Source of the DNA: Agreia bicolorata
Lineage (GTDB): Bacteria; Actinomycetota; Actinomycetes; Actinomycetales; Microbacteriaceae
DNA: 64,000 nucleotides
NCBI RefSeq assembly: GCF_000938265.1
Contig: NZ_JYFC01000003.1
Location: 186,001-250,000, forward strand
Direction: 5' to 3'
Translations under genes and position numbers: made by a program
Shown: positions 51,507 to 60,155 of the stretch, in pieces
How positions within the stretch are numbered: the stretch's first letter is position 1
Layout of the letters: every line of letters starts with the position of its first letter
The notes under the pieces: model-generated
Databases searched by the model: none
What the model was told of the DNA's origin: nothing
The model's input: the letters and a program-made list of their open reading frames with translations, nothing else

Positions 51507-52670
51507 CTAGGGAGCGAGCCCGGAAATAGCGGGCTTGAACCCCAAGCGTACGTTCTCGCAGCAACCCGGGCGGCACACGTCGTACCAGGGGCCGAGCTTC
51601 GTCACTGCAGGGCGCTCAGCCGCGGGCGTTGCGTTCACCCGCTCGAGAACGAGATCGACGAGTCCCGATACATAGGCCGGGTGGATGCCCGGGGTCGGCA
51701 CCCGCACGGCCGCGAGGCCGGCTTCGGAGGCCGAAGTCAGAGCCTCGTTGTCGAGATCCCACTTCACCTCCATGTGGTCGCTGACGAAACCGAGGGGCAC
51801 GATGATGACCGCCCGGATGCCGCGGGCCGGCAATTCGGCGATCGCATCGTTGATGTCGGGCTCGAGCCACGGCATCGAGGGCGGGCCGCTGCGCGACTGG
51901 AACACGAGCTGCCACGGCGCGCTGGACTCCGCTGCGAGCATCACGGCCTCGGCCACCGCGAGGTGCTGGGCCTTGTATGCGCCACCCTCGCCGAAGCCAC
52001 GGGCCTCGGGGCCGGAGCGGGCGGCATCCGTCGACGGAATCGAGTGCGTCGAGAACAGAACCTCGACCTCGGTCTCGAGGTTGAGGTCGGGCTGTTCTGC
52101 CGAGAGCGAGACGAACGCCTCGCGCACGCCCTCGATGAACGGCTCGACGAAGCCGGGGTGGTCGAAGAACTGGCGAACCTTGTCGATCTCGAGCTCGTCG
52201 CCGAGGCCCGTCTCTTCAAGGGCGATCGCGAAGTCCTCGCGGTACTGGCGGCAGCTCGAGTACGAGCTGTAGGCGCTGGTGGCGATGGCGATCAGCTTCT
52301 TGTGACCCGCGGCGGATGCCTCGCGCAGCGCGTCGGCGAGGTACGGATCCCAGTTGCGGTTGCCCCAGATGACGGGCAGGTTCAGGCCACGGCGGTCGAC
52401 CTCGGCCTGCAGAGCAATCTGCAGGGCACGGTTCTGCGCGTTGATCGGGCTGATGCCGTCGAAGGCACGGTAATGGTGGGCAACCTCTTCGAGCCGCTCC
52501 TCGGGGATGCCGCGGCCCCGCGTGACGTTGCGGAGAAAGGGGATGACGTCGTCTTGCCCTTCCGGTCCGCCGAACGAGGCCAGCAGAATGGCGTCGTACT
52601 GGGTGGGCTCGGTCACATGCTCGGGGCCCTCGGCCGCTGCCGACGTCGCGTTGAGAACCAGCTCGCTCAC
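51507..52670 (-). CDS. cpfC: Coproporphyrin III ferrochelatase
   Basis: A 387-residue ferrochelatase inserting iron into coproporphyrin III in the Gram-positive haem route. FGGPEGQDDVIPFLRNV at the N-terminus, the active-site His in LLFSTHSIP-like VEVLFSTHSIP and PLGFVSDHMEVKWDLD are intact. The C-terminal CRPGCCENV resembles the Cys cluster that binds a [2Fe-2S] centre in actinobacterial ferrochelatases. GTG 52670 overlaps the hemQ stop (GTGA). Confidence 0.95.
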   Translation of the reverse strand: MSELVLNATSAAAEGPEHVTEPTQYDAILLASFGGPEGQDDVIPFLRNVTRGRGIPEERLEEVAHHYRAFDGISPINAQNRALQIALQAEVDRRGLNLPVIWGNRNWDPYLADALREASAAGHKKLIAIATSAYSSYSSCRQYREDFAIALEETGLGDELEIDKVRQFFDHPGFVEPFIEGVREAFVSLSAEQPDLNLETEVEVLFSTHSIPSTDAARSGPEARGFGEGGAYKAQHLAVAEAVMLAAESSAPWQLVFQSRSGPPSMPWLEPDINDAIAELPARGIRAVIIVPLGFVSDHMEVKWDLDNEALTSASEAGLAAVRVPTPGIHPAYVSGLVDLVLERVNATPAAERPAVTKLGPWYDVCRPGCCENVRLGFKPAISGLAP

Positions 52671-53383
52671 TGCAGCACCTCGATGAGCTCGGCCGTGGTG
52701 ATTCGGCGACCGGTGTAGAACGGCACCTCCTCGCGCACGTGCCGACGGGCATCCGTCTGGCGCAGATCGCGCATGAGGTCGACCAGATTCAGCAGGTTGT
52801 CGTCTTCGAGGCCGAGGATCCACTCGTAGTCACCGAGGGCGAACGAGGCCACCGTGTTGGCGAGAACACTGGTGAACTGGCTGCCCTTTCGTCCGTGCTC
52901 GCCGAGCATGGCGCGACGCTCCTCGTCGGGCAGCAGGTACCACTCGTAGCTGCGCACGAACGGATACACGGTGAGCCACGCGGCCGGCTCCTTGCCACGC
53001 ATGAACGCGGGCAGGTGATTCGCGCTGAACTCGGCGGCGCGGTGCACACCCAGGGCGTTCCACGTGGGAAGCAGGGGCTCGATGAGCCCTGTGCGACGCA
53101 GCTCGCGGAGCGCCCACTGAAGCGTCTCGGGAACGGCACCGTGCAGCCAGAACATAACATCGGCATCCGCGCGAAGGCCCGACACATCGTAGAGTCCTCG
53201 CACGACGACGCCCTCGGCCTCGACGATCGCGATGGCGTCGTCGAGCTGGCCGACGGCATTCGCCACGTCGTGTCCGTCGAGTGCGGTCGGGCGGGCGGGA
53301 TTGCGTCGGAAGACAGCCCACAGGGTGTAGCCGATGACCTCTTCGGCGGGCGCTGTCGTCTGATCGACTGTCGGGTCAGTCAT
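52667..53383 (-). CDS. chdC: Coprohaem decarboxylase (HemQ/ChdC)
   Basis: A 238-residue chlorite-dismutase-fold enzyme that decarboxylates coprohaem to haem b. The YPFVRSYEWYLLP segment contains the catalytic Tyr region and GEHGRKG with the ASFALGDYEWILGLE core are family hallmarks. A GAGGAATC site precedes the ATG. It opens the hemQ-hemH-hemC-hemD run. Confidence 0.95.
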   Translation of the reverse strand: MTDPTVDQTTAPAEEVIGYTLWAVFRRNPARPTALDGHDVANAVGQLDDAIAIVEAEGVVVRGLYDVSGLRADADVMFWLHGAVPETLQWALRELRRTGLIEPLLPTWNALGVHRAAEFSANHLPAFMRGKEPAAWLTVYPFVRSYEWYLLPDEERRAMLGEHGRKGSQFTSVLANTVASFALGDYEWILGLEDDNLLNLVDLMRDLRQTDARRHVREEVPFYTGRRITTAELIEVLQ

Positions 53384-53467
53384 GATTCCTCATTCACTTG
53401 CTCGGCTCAGTCGCCGTTCGGATGATGTGCGCCGCCCGACGGACGACGGTGATGGATGCGCGACGCG

Positions 53468-53821
53468 TCAGCGTCGGGAGATGAGCCGCACGGCGAGGAA
53501 GACTGCCCCGCCCACGGCGACCGCGAGGCCGCCGATTCCCGCGGCCAGGGCCACGGGGTTTTCGTCGCGCAGCACGCGGATCTTGTTCGAGATGTCTGCC
53601 GCGGCGAGCTTGGCCTGCTTCGGCACGTTGAGCTTGTACTCGATGGCATCGAGGTTGGCGGCCAGCGCCTCGCGGTTCTTGACGATGTCGGCGGCGAGCT
53701 CTGCCGAGCTGCGCTGCGGAGCCTCCGGCTTGCCGTCGCCCTGCAGAGCGGTCTTCGCCATCTGAGTCGTCGCGCGAATGGCGGCGGCGTCGACGGGTGC
53801 GTCTTTTCGGTCACTGCTCAT
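53468..53821 (-). CDS. DUF3618-containing membrane-associated protein
   Basis: A 117-residue protein with a DUF3618-like segment (SSAELAADIVKNREALAANLDAIE) and one C-terminal membrane segment (AAGIGGLAVAVGGAVFLAV). The family typically accompanies phage-holin-like and YtxH-like genes in actinobacteria, as here. Function unknown. Its ATG overlaps the upstream stop by four bases. Confidence 0.8.
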   Translation of the reverse strand: MSSDRKDAPVDAAAIRATTQMAKTALQGDGKPEAPQRSSAELAADIVKNREALAANLDAIEYKLNVPKQAKLAAADISNKIRVLRDENPVALAAGIGGLAVAVGGAVFLAVRLISRR

Positions 53822-54222
53822 CGGCCGAGTCCTTTGATCGCGTTGACGTCTTTTTTGAGGCTGTCGACCGAGTTCTCGGGAACCGGGGGAATGCCTTTCT
53901 TGATCGAGCGCACACCCACCAGCACGAGAATCGCGACGATGACCAGCAGCGCACCGGCCACGATCAAGGCTGCCGCCCAGGGCTGGAAGACCGTTGCGAG
54001 GCCAAGCACCGCGGCGGCGATGAGCACCGCGAGTGCGAAGAAGCCGAGAAGAGCGGCCACGACGAACAGCGCCGCGCCGACTCCCAGCTTCGCGAGGCGC
54101 GAGGTGATCTCGCGCTTCAGGCCCTCGATCTCGTCTTTGACGAGTTTCGTGAGCAGGCCGGGAAGCTCTCCGAGAAGTTCGCCGAGCGACTTCTTTCGAG
54201 CCGGGTTGGGAATGTTCGTCAC
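53818..54222 (-). CDS. Phage holin-like (DUF1469/Phage_holin_3_6) membrane protein
   Basis: A 134-residue protein: an amphipathic N-terminal helix (LGELLGELPGLLTKLVKDEIEGL), then two membrane hairpin segments (about residues 50-75 and 80-105). This is the actinobacterial DUF1469 arrangement, a household membrane protein rather than phage remnant since no phage genes lie near. Middle gene of a three-gene set. Confidence 0.82.
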   Translation of the reverse strand: MTNIPNPARKKSLGELLGELPGLLTKLVKDEIEGLKREITSRLAKLGVGAALFVVAALLGFFALAVLIAAAVLGLATVFQPWAAALIVAGALLVIVAILVLVGVRSIKKGIPPVPENSVDSLKKDVNAIKGLGR

Positions 54223-54229
54223 GACGGGC

Positions 54230-54601
54230 CTACTCGTCGTCTGCCGTGGCAGGAGCCGGCGTCGCCGACTTCATCGTCGAGGTCTTCGAGGTAGATGCCT
54301 TGGCGGTGGACGTCTTCTTCGCCGGACCGGCGGTCTTCGAGCCGGTTGGCTTCGAGGGGGTGTCGTCGAGGTGAAGCAGCGAGCGCACGGCCTTCTTGGT
54401 CGCGTTGCCCGCCTTCAGCTGCACGGTGTCGACGCGTTGACCGGTGAATTCCTTCACGGCGCCGGCTACCTGCTGCACGGGAGCGAGGTTCCACACCTTC
54501 TCAGCGCCCGACTTGATCTGCTCGTACCGCGGCCTGCCGGCCCGCGAGCCGAGAACGTAACCTGTGGCCAGTCCGACCACCAAAATCAACTTGCCGCGCA
54601 T
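54230..54601 (-). CDS. YtxH-like membrane-anchored protein with Lys/Thr/Ala-rich tail
   Basis: A 123-residue protein with one N-terminal membrane segment (LILVVGLATGYVLGSRAGRPRYEQI, the YtxH-type start) and a basic tail of repeated KTS/STAK units ending ADDE. Such tails resemble DNA- or wall-binding stalks; role unknown. A CGGAG site precedes the ATG. Confidence 0.75.
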   Translation of the reverse strand: MRGKLILVVGLATGYVLGSRAGRPRYEQIKSGAEKVWNLAPVQQVAGAVKEFTGQRVDTVQLKAGNATKKAVRSLLHLDDTPSKPTGSKTAGPAKKTSTAKASTSKTSTMKSATPAPATADDE

Positions 54602-54746
54602 AACGACTCCGATCCATAGAGAGTTGGCGTGAGCTATAAGCGTAGACCTTGCTGCCTGTGCGGCGAACGGGATCCCTTTCCCACTGCGGGTGTGTTAGAC
54701 GCGAGGTGCGAGCCGGGCTTGCTCACTGCGGTGCGGGTGTTGCCCA

Positions 54747-54788
54747 GGGCGACGGATGTTGCTGGGCGACCGGCAACATCCGTCGCCC
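54747..54788. repeat. Perfect 16-base-pair hairpin in a divergent gap
   Basis: GGGCGACGGATGTTGC (54747-54762) and GCAACATCCGTCGCCC (54773-54788) around a 10-base loop. Unlike the other long hairpins it lies between divergent starts, 29 bases before the -10 of the phosphotransferase gene. It could be an operator, an insulator or a remnant element; the rest of the 228-base gap shows nothing else. Confidence 0.7.
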
Positions 54789-54817
54789 AGGGCACCATTC
54801 GCCACCGCGCCGGCTTC

Positions 54818-54823
54818 TATGCT
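54818..54823 (+). promoter_or_regulatory. -10 hexamer TATGCT, leaderless start
   Basis: TATGCT lies exactly six bases before ATG 54830. Confidence 0.55.
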
Positions 54824-54829
54824 GGCGCT

Positions 54830-55561
54830 ATGGACGGACTTCTGTCGGGCGGCAACATGAACGTGGTGGAGCGGAGTGGCGACACGGTTCTTCGGCAGGC
54901 CGGGCCCTGGACTCCCACCGTGCACCGATACCTCGACTACCTCTCCCTAGCAGGAATCGACTGGGCTCCGCGCCCGCTCGGCATCGAGGGCGAGCGCGAG
55001 CGGCTCTCGTTCATCGAGGGCGATGTGCCGCTGTATCCGCTTCCGGAGTGGGTGTGGAGCGACTCCCTGCTCACCGAATGCGCCGGCAGGCTGCGCGAGC
55101 TGCACGACGCCAGCATCGGCTTCGGTCTCGACGATGCTGTCTGGCAGTCGCTCAGCAAGGTGCCGGCCGAGGTGATCTGCCACAACGACTTCTCTCCGCA
55201 CAACCTCGCCTTTTCTGACGGGCACTTCGTGGGCGCGATCGACTTCGACATGTGCTCGCCCGGCCCGCGCCTGTGGGACATCGCCTACCTCGCGACCCGC
55301 ATCGTGCCGCTGACCGCGTCGACACCCGACGGTGCGCCCAGCATGCAGGAGGCACGGCGGCGGGTGGGCATCATCCTCGAGGCGTACGGCTCCGACGCGA
55401 GTTGGGATGACGTGCTTCGCGTAGCGATCATCCGGCTCGTCGATCTAGCGCAGATGTCGATCGAGAAGGCCGACGAGCTGTCGAAGCCGCACCTTCGCGA
55501 CGAGGCCGCGTACTACGAGTCGGAGGCGCGGTACCTGCGTGAGGTGCGACGGGCCGGCTGA
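54830..55561 (+). CDS. Aminoglycoside phosphotransferase-like (APH) kinase
   Basis: A 243-residue APH/choline-kinase fold protein. The catalytic loop reads VICHNDFSPHNLAF and the metal-binding DFG-like step AIDFDMCSPGPRLWDIAYL. Members phosphorylate small molecules or amino alcohols; resistance function should not be assumed. ATG 54830 is supported by the -10 hexamer; the frame upstream runs through the hairpin and is not coding. It is convergent with hemY. Confidence 0.85.
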   Translation: MDGLLSGGNMNVVERSGDTVLRQAGPWTPTVHRYLDYLSLAGIDWAPRPLGIEGERERLSFIEGDVPLYPLPEWVWSDSLLTECAGRLRELHDASIGFGLDDAVWQSLSKVPAEVICHNDFSPHNLAFSDGHFVGAIDFDMCSPGPRLWDIAYLATRIVPLTASTPDGAPSMQEARRRVGIILEAYGSDASWDDVLRVAIIRLVDLAQMSIEKADELSKPHLRDEAAYYESEARYLREVRRAG

Positions 55562-55591
55562 GACCGGTCCTCCCCCGGCTCGGCCGCTCGG

Positions 55592-57091
55592 TCAGAGCGC
55601 GGCTGTGCGCAGCTCGTAGGCGAAATCGGATGCCGCGGTTCGCGACTGCGCGACCGTCGCGGCCAGACCGGTGCCCGCCATCCAGGCACCGACGACCAGA
55701 AGCCCGGGCACGGCATCCGCCTGCGAGCGCAACGCCTCGACTCGGGCGCGGTGGCCGACCGTGGCGAAGGCGAGGGAGTCGTTCCAGCGAGTGAGGTCGA
55801 AGCCGCGCACCGACGAGGCGTCGAGCGTGAGACCCAGCAGCGCCGAGGCATCCGACATTGCCTGGGCCTGGGTCGGCGGCGGGGCGACGCCGTCGAGGTC
55901 GTAGGAGAGGCGCAGTACGTGGCGGCCGGGGCCGGCGGCCTCGGCCAGCCAGTTCCACTTGGCCGTCGCGTGGGTCAGCGCCTTGGCCTGGATGCCGGGC
56001 ACCCCGGTGGCCACGAGCACTCCCGTTCCGCGCGGGGCGGCGTCGAGTCTGGCGTCGTCAACCACGAGGGTGGCGAGCTCGACCGAGGCGGGCTCGGGCC
56101 ATGCCTCGGGGGCTCCCGTGTCGATGCCCAGCCCGCCGAGCAGTGCGAGCCCTGTGCGGAACGAGGTGGCCACGACGACAGCTCGCGACGTGATCTCGAC
56201 AGGATCGGACTCGTCGTCGACGGCTGCGGTGGTGGTGACCCAGCGGCCGCCGGTCGACTCAGGGAGCGGGCCCGTGCCCCGCACAGCGGTGGACATCCGG
56301 AACTCGACGCCGAACTTCGTGCAGTCGGCGACCAGTGCCTCGACCAGCCGGAACATTCCGCCGTCGATACCGCCCACCGCCGATCCGGCCTTCACCTTCG
56401 TGCCGCGCTCCTCGAGCAGAGCGAGCACCGCTCCTGAGAGCGAGCCCTGGCTGGTCATGGCCTTCGTGAGCCCGGGGGCGACGGCGTGCACGTCGATGAC
56501 GGTGGGCGAGGCCGAGTGGACTCCAGCGACGATCGGTGTCACCAGGCGGTCAAGCACTGCCTTGCCCATGCGGCGGCGAACGATGCCGCCAAGATCTGTC
56601 TCGGGTCGCACGCGCAGGAGGGGAATGTACCGGTCGAGCTGTGCCCGCAACGCGCCCTTCCAGCCGAGGATGCGGCGCACGTCGTCGGCGAGCGGAGCTC
56701 CGGGGATTCCGAGGAGGCTCAGCTTCGGCAGCGGAGCCGCGCCGTCTGGCAGCTGAACCCAGGCGCCGCGCGGGTTCGGAGTGACGATGTCGTCGCCCAG
56801 GCCGAGATCGGCGATCAGCGCGGCCACCGGTCCAGGCTTGCCCTTCTCGCCGCCGCGCACCGCGAAGCTCTCGGCCCCGCTGTCGAGCCGGATGCCGCCG
56901 ACCTCGTGCGTGGCGACGAAACCGCCCGGCGTCTCGGCCGCGTCGATCACGACGACCCGAAGTCCCTTGCGGACGCACTCTCTGGCGGAGACAAGCCCGG
57001 CAACGCCTGCCCCGATGACGACGACGTCAAAGTCGACGGAGTCTTCTACCGAATCGGGGGTGTGCTCGTCGCTATTGAACGAGGCAGTCAT
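55592..57091 (-). CDS. cgoX: Coproporphyrinogen III oxidase, HemY type
   Basis: A 499-residue FAD enzyme oxidising coproporphyrinogen III to coproporphyrin III. The dinucleotide motif VVVIGAGVAGLVSARE (about 24-39), GGFVATHEVGGIRLDSGAESF and the late VVGAWMAGTGLAATVAQS are the protoporphyrinogen-oxidase family signature. ATG 57091 overlaps the hemE stop by four bases. In this Gram-positive-type pathway the substrate is coproporphyrinogen; the older name is hemG/hemY. Confidence 0.95.
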   Translation of the reverse strand: MTASFNSDEHTPDSVEDSVDFDVVVIGAGVAGLVSARECVRKGLRVVVIDAAETPGGFVATHEVGGIRLDSGAESFAVRGGEKGKPGPVAALIADLGLGDDIVTPNPRGAWVQLPDGAAPLPKLSLLGIPGAPLADDVRRILGWKGALRAQLDRYIPLLRVRPETDLGGIVRRRMGKAVLDRLVTPIVAGVHSASPTVIDVHAVAPGLTKAMTSQGSLSGAVLALLEERGTKVKAGSAVGGIDGGMFRLVEALVADCTKFGVEFRMSTAVRGTGPLPESTGGRWVTTTAAVDDESDPVEITSRAVVVATSFRTGLALLGGLGIDTGAPEAWPEPASVELATLVVDDARLDAAPRGTGVLVATGVPGIQAKALTHATAKWNWLAEAAGPGRHVLRLSYDLDGVAPPPTQAQAMSDASALLGLTLDASSVRGFDLTRWNDSLAFATVGHRARVEALRSQADAVPGLLVVGAWMAGTGLAATVAQSRTAASDFAYELRTAAL

Positions 57092-58161
57092 CGTGAGTGC
57101 ACAAGTTCGACGATGCGGGTGAGTACGTCGGGGTCGGTCTCGGGCGGAACCCCGTGGCCCAGGTTGAGAACGTGGGCGGGAGCGGCTTTTCCGCTCTCGA
57201 GAACGTCGAGCACATGCCTCTCGAGAACAGGCCACGGCGCAGCCAGCAGCGCGGGGTCGACATTGCCCTGCAACGGAACTCCCCCGCCGAGACGACGACT
57301 TGCCTCGGCCAGAGGGATGCGCCAGTCGACTCCCATGACGTCGGCGCCGATGTCGCGCATGGCTGAGAGCACCTCACCGCTGCCTACACCGAAATGCACC
57401 GTGGGAACACCGAGGTCGGCCACGGCGGAGAGCGCCTTCGCCGAGTGCCGCTGCACGTGAGCCGTGTAGTCGGCGAGCGACAACGATCCCACCCACGAGT
57501 CGAACAGCTGCGCCGCCGAGGCGCCCGCGAGCACCTGGGCGCGCAAGAACTGGCCCGTGACCGTGGCGGCCCAATCGAGCAGGCCGGCCCAGGCATCCGG
57601 ATCGGCGTGCATCAGGGTGCGAGCCATCAGGTGGTCTTTCGACGGGCCACCCTCGACGAGGTATGCGGCGAGCGTGAAGGGGGCGCCGGCGAATCCGATG
57701 AGCGGGGTGGTGCCGAGCTGGGCGACAGTGCGGGCGACGCCTGCCGCGACGGGCGCGAGGGCGGAGGGGTCGAGCGCGGGCAGCGCGGCCACGTCGGCGG
57801 CGGTGCGTACAGGCTTGCCGAGAACAGGCCCGCGGCCCGGAACGATGTCGACATCGACGCCGGCCAGCTTGAGGGGAATGACGATGTCGCTGAAGAAGAT
57901 GCCCGCGTCGACGCCGTGCCGACGAACCGGCTGCAGGGTGATCTCGCTCGAGAGCTCGGGGTCGAGGCACGCGTCGAGCATCTGCGTGCCCACGCGCAGC
58001 TCGCGGTACTCGGGCAGCGAGCGGCCGGCCTGCCGCATGAACCACACGGGGGTCACGTCGCCGCGTTGGCCCCGGTAGGTGGTGACGAGAGCGCTGGATG
58101 CCGTGCGCCCATCGACCAGAGGATGCTCGGCGGGCAGGGTGGGCACGGTTGTCGAAGTCAC
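57088..58161 (-). CDS. hemE: Uroporphyrinogen decarboxylase
   Basis: A 357-residue TIM-barrel enzyme decarboxylating uroporphyrinogen III to coproporphyrinogen III. The N-terminal signature TPVWFMRQAGRSLPEYR and the GFAGAPFTLAAYLVEGG segment are intact. GTG 58161 is six bases from TAAAAT, so initiation is probably leaderless. Divergent from hemA with a shared 56-base promoter region. Confidence 0.97.
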   Translation of the reverse strand: MTSTTVPTLPAEHPLVDGRTASSALVTTYRGQRGDVTPVWFMRQAGRSLPEYRELRVGTQMLDACLDPELSSEITLQPVRRHGVDAGIFFSDIVIPLKLAGVDVDIVPGRGPVLGKPVRTAADVAALPALDPSALAPVAAGVARTVAQLGTTPLIGFAGAPFTLAAYLVEGGPSKDHLMARTLMHADPDAWAGLLDWAATVTGQFLRAQVLAGASAAQLFDSWVGSLSLADYTAHVQRHSAKALSAVADLGVPTVHFGVGSGEVLSAMRDIGADVMGVDWRIPLAEASRRLGGGVPLQGNVDPALLAAPWPVLERHVLDVLESGKAAPAHVLNLGHGVPPETDPDVLTRIVELVHSR

Positions 58162-58167
58162 CGGGCG

Positions 58168-58173
58168 ATTTTA
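58168..58173 (-). promoter_or_regulatory. -10 hexamer TAAAAT of hemE
   Basis: Six bases from the hemE GTG on the minus strand; leaderless geometry. Confidence 0.6.
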
Positions 58174-58194
58174 GCTGCGCTACCTGAGCGGACT

Positions 58195-58211
58195 TCTACG
58201 GGACGTAGACT
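58195..58211. promoter_or_regulatory. hemA/hemE operator candidate TCTACG-GGA-CGTAGA and hemA -10
   Basis: The 6-3-6 palindrome (58195-58209) overlaps the hemA -10 TAGACT (58206-58211) and lies where hemE's -35 would fall, so one bound protein could control both promoters. The hemA GTG follows six bases after the -10. Confidence 0.5.
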
Positions 58212-58217
58212 TGTCTG

Positions 58218-59549
58218 GTGCTGCTCTGCCTGACTGCGAACCATCGCAACGCCAGCTTCGATCTTCTCGAGAAGCTGTCGATCGGCGCACCCTCCCTCGC
58301 CACCTCGCTTGTCACCGAAAGCGACTTCATTCAGGGCGCCGTCGTTCTGGCCACGTGCAACCGTTTCGAGGCCTACCTCGACGTCGACGAACCGCTCACA
58401 GCCGCCGCCGCGCTGGCAGCCGAGCAGGCCATCGAGGTGCTGGCCGAGGCATCCGTGGTCGATGTCGACGACGTGCGCAGCACTCTCACCGTTCTCTGCG
58501 GAGACACCGTGGCCGAACACCTGTTCTCGGTGTCGAGCGGGCTCGAGTCTGTGGCCATCGGCGAAGACGAGATCGCCGGCCAGGTCCGCCGCGCTCTCAC
58601 CACCGCCCGTATCGAGCACACCACCTCGAGCGACCTCGAGCGGCTGTTCCAGCGCGCATCGAAGACCTCGCGCGGAGTCAAGACGAAGACGGGTCTCGGC
58701 GGAGCAGGCCGCAGCCTCGTACGCCTCGCCCTCGACCTGGCCGAGAGCCGCGTCACCGACTGGGCTGGCACCACCGTTCTCCTCGTGGGCACGGGGCGCT
58801 ACGCCCGCGCCAGCCTGGCCGCCCTCCGCGACCGCGGCGTCACCAACGTGCGGGTCTACTCGCCCTCGGGCCGCGCCGCGAACTTCGCCGCCTCGCACCA
58901 GCTGCAGGCCGTCGCGAAGGCCGAGCTGGTCGAGGCCATTGCGGCATCCGACGTGATCGTCACCTGCAGCACAGCGCCCACCGTCGTTCTCACCGCCGAG
59001 CAGCTCGTCGCGGCGGCTGACATCGCAGGTGCCGTGGAGCGCCGCCTCGTGATCGACCTCGGCCTGCCGCGCAACGTCGATCCGGCGGTCGCCACGGTCG
59101 CGGGCACCGAACTGCTCGATCTCGAGACCGTCAGTCTGCACGCTCCCCTCGAAGAGCTGAACGCCGAGTCGCACGCCCGCGCGCTTGTCGGCGAGGCCGC
59201 GGCCGAGTACCGCGCATCCCGTGCCGAAGCCGAGGTCGCCCCGGCCGTCGTCGCTCTGCGCTCGCACCTCTTCGACCTGCTCGACGCCGAGATCGCGCGG
59301 GCACGCTCGCGCGGCGACTCGTCCGACGAGACCGAGCGGGCGCTGCGGCACCTGGTCGGCGTGATCCTGCACACGCCGTCGGTGAGAGCCCGAGAACTCG
59401 CACGTACGGGCGGAACCGAGACGGTGTTCGCCGCTGTCGAGGCGTTGTTCGGACTGCAGGCCTCCCCCGCCGCAGCAGCCGACTCCAACTCCGTCGAGGC
59501 GATCGTCGCATCGACCCTGCCCCTCACGCACAGCGCACCCGGAGCCTGA
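58218..59549 (+). CDS. hemA: Glutamyl-tRNA reductase
   Basis: A 443-residue enzyme, first committed step of the C5 pathway, reducing glutamyl-tRNA to the semialdehyde. The nucleophile Cys47 lies in [25 protein letters not shown] and the NADPH-binding [13 protein letters not shown] are conserved; the C-terminal dimer helix is present. GTG 58218 begins with the conserved short strand. The next gene starts directly after its stop. Confidence 0.96.
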   Translation: MLLCLTANHRNASFDLLEKLSIGAPSLATSLVTESDFIQGAVVLATCNRFEAYLDVDEPLTAAAALAAEQAIEVLAEASVVDVDDVRSTLTVLCGDTVAEHLFSVSSGLESVAIGEDEIAGQVRRALTTARIEHTTSSDLERLFQRASKTSRGVKTKTGLGGAGRSLVRLALDLAESRVTDWAGTTVLLVGTGRYARASLAALRDRGVTNVRVYSPSGRAANFAASHQLQAVAKAELVEAIAASDVIVTCSTAPTVVLTAEQLVAAADIAGAVERRLVIDLGLPRNVDPAVATVAGTELLDLETVSLHAPLEELNAESHARALVGEAAAEYRASRAEAEVAPAVVALRSHLFDLLDAEIARARSRGDSSDETERALRHLVGVILHTPSVRARELARTGGTETVFAAVEALFGLQASPAAAADSNSVEAIVASTLPLTHSAPGA

Positions 59550-60155
59550 GTGAGCGACGAGGTCTTGCTGCGAGTGACGGAACCGCTCCGCACCGAGCGC
59601 CTCCTGCTGCGCACGCTCACCGCTGACGACCTCGACGACGTCTTCGCCTATGCGGGGCGCGACGACGTGATCCGCTTTCTGCCGTGGCCGAAGCGCAACC
59701 GCGACGAGGTGGCCGAGCACCTGGCACGCAGGCTCAACACCACACTGGCCTCGGACGGCGACGTGATCGTTCTGGGCATGGAGCTGCCGCCATCGCCGGA
59801 CGACCCGGCCGAGCGCCCGCGCATCATCGGCGACATGACTCTTGTGCTCTCGAGCGTCGAACACCGCCAAGCCACGATCGGCTGGGTACTGAACCCGGAA
59901 TACCAAGGCAAGGGCTACGCGGCGGAGGCCGCATCCCGAGTGCTGACCCTGGCCTTCGACGATCTCCACTCCCACCGGGTCATCGCCGAGCTCGACCCGC
60001 GCAACACGGCGTCGTCTTCGTTGTGCACCCGCCTCGGCATGCGCCTCGAGGCGCACTTCGTGCACAGCGAGATCTTCAAGGGCGAGTGGGGCGACCTCGC
60101 CGTCTACGCGATCCTCGACGTGGAGTGGAACGCCCGAAACGCGCTTGATGGCTGA
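59550..60155 (+). CDS. GNAT acetyltransferase, RimJ/RimL type
   Basis: A 201-residue acetyltransferase. RTERLLLRTLTADDLDDVF at the N-terminus and the acetyl-CoA motif GWVLNPEYQGKGYAAEAA, then RNTASSSLCTRLGMRLEAHF, are the RimJ/RimL pattern. GTG begins directly after the hemA stop. The acceptor (protein N-terminus or a small molecule) is unknown. Confidence 0.88.
   Translation: MSDEVLLRVTEPLRTERLLLRTLTADDLDDVFAYAGRDDVIRFLPWPKRNRDEVAEHLARRLNTTLASDGDVIVLGMELPPSPDDPAERPRIIGDMTLVLSSVEHRQATIGWVLNPEYQGKGYAAEAASRVLTLAFDDLHSHRVIAELDPRNTASSSLCTRLGMRLEAHFVHSEIFKGEWGDLAVYAILDVEWNARNALDG

Noticed and set aside
53818-54222. Phage remnant because of the holin-like gene
   Set aside because: DUF1469 proteins are ordinary actinobacterial membrane proteins and no phage genes surround it.
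54231-54247. CTACTCGTCGTCTGCC also at the end of the YtxH-like gene
   Set aside because: Both proteins end in ADDE-stop; similarity is 16-17 bases only and does not extend, unlike the 36-base repeat near hemD.
54830-55561. Aminoglycoside resistance gene
   Set aside because: The APH fold includes many metabolic kinases; no specific resistance subgroup is recognisable.
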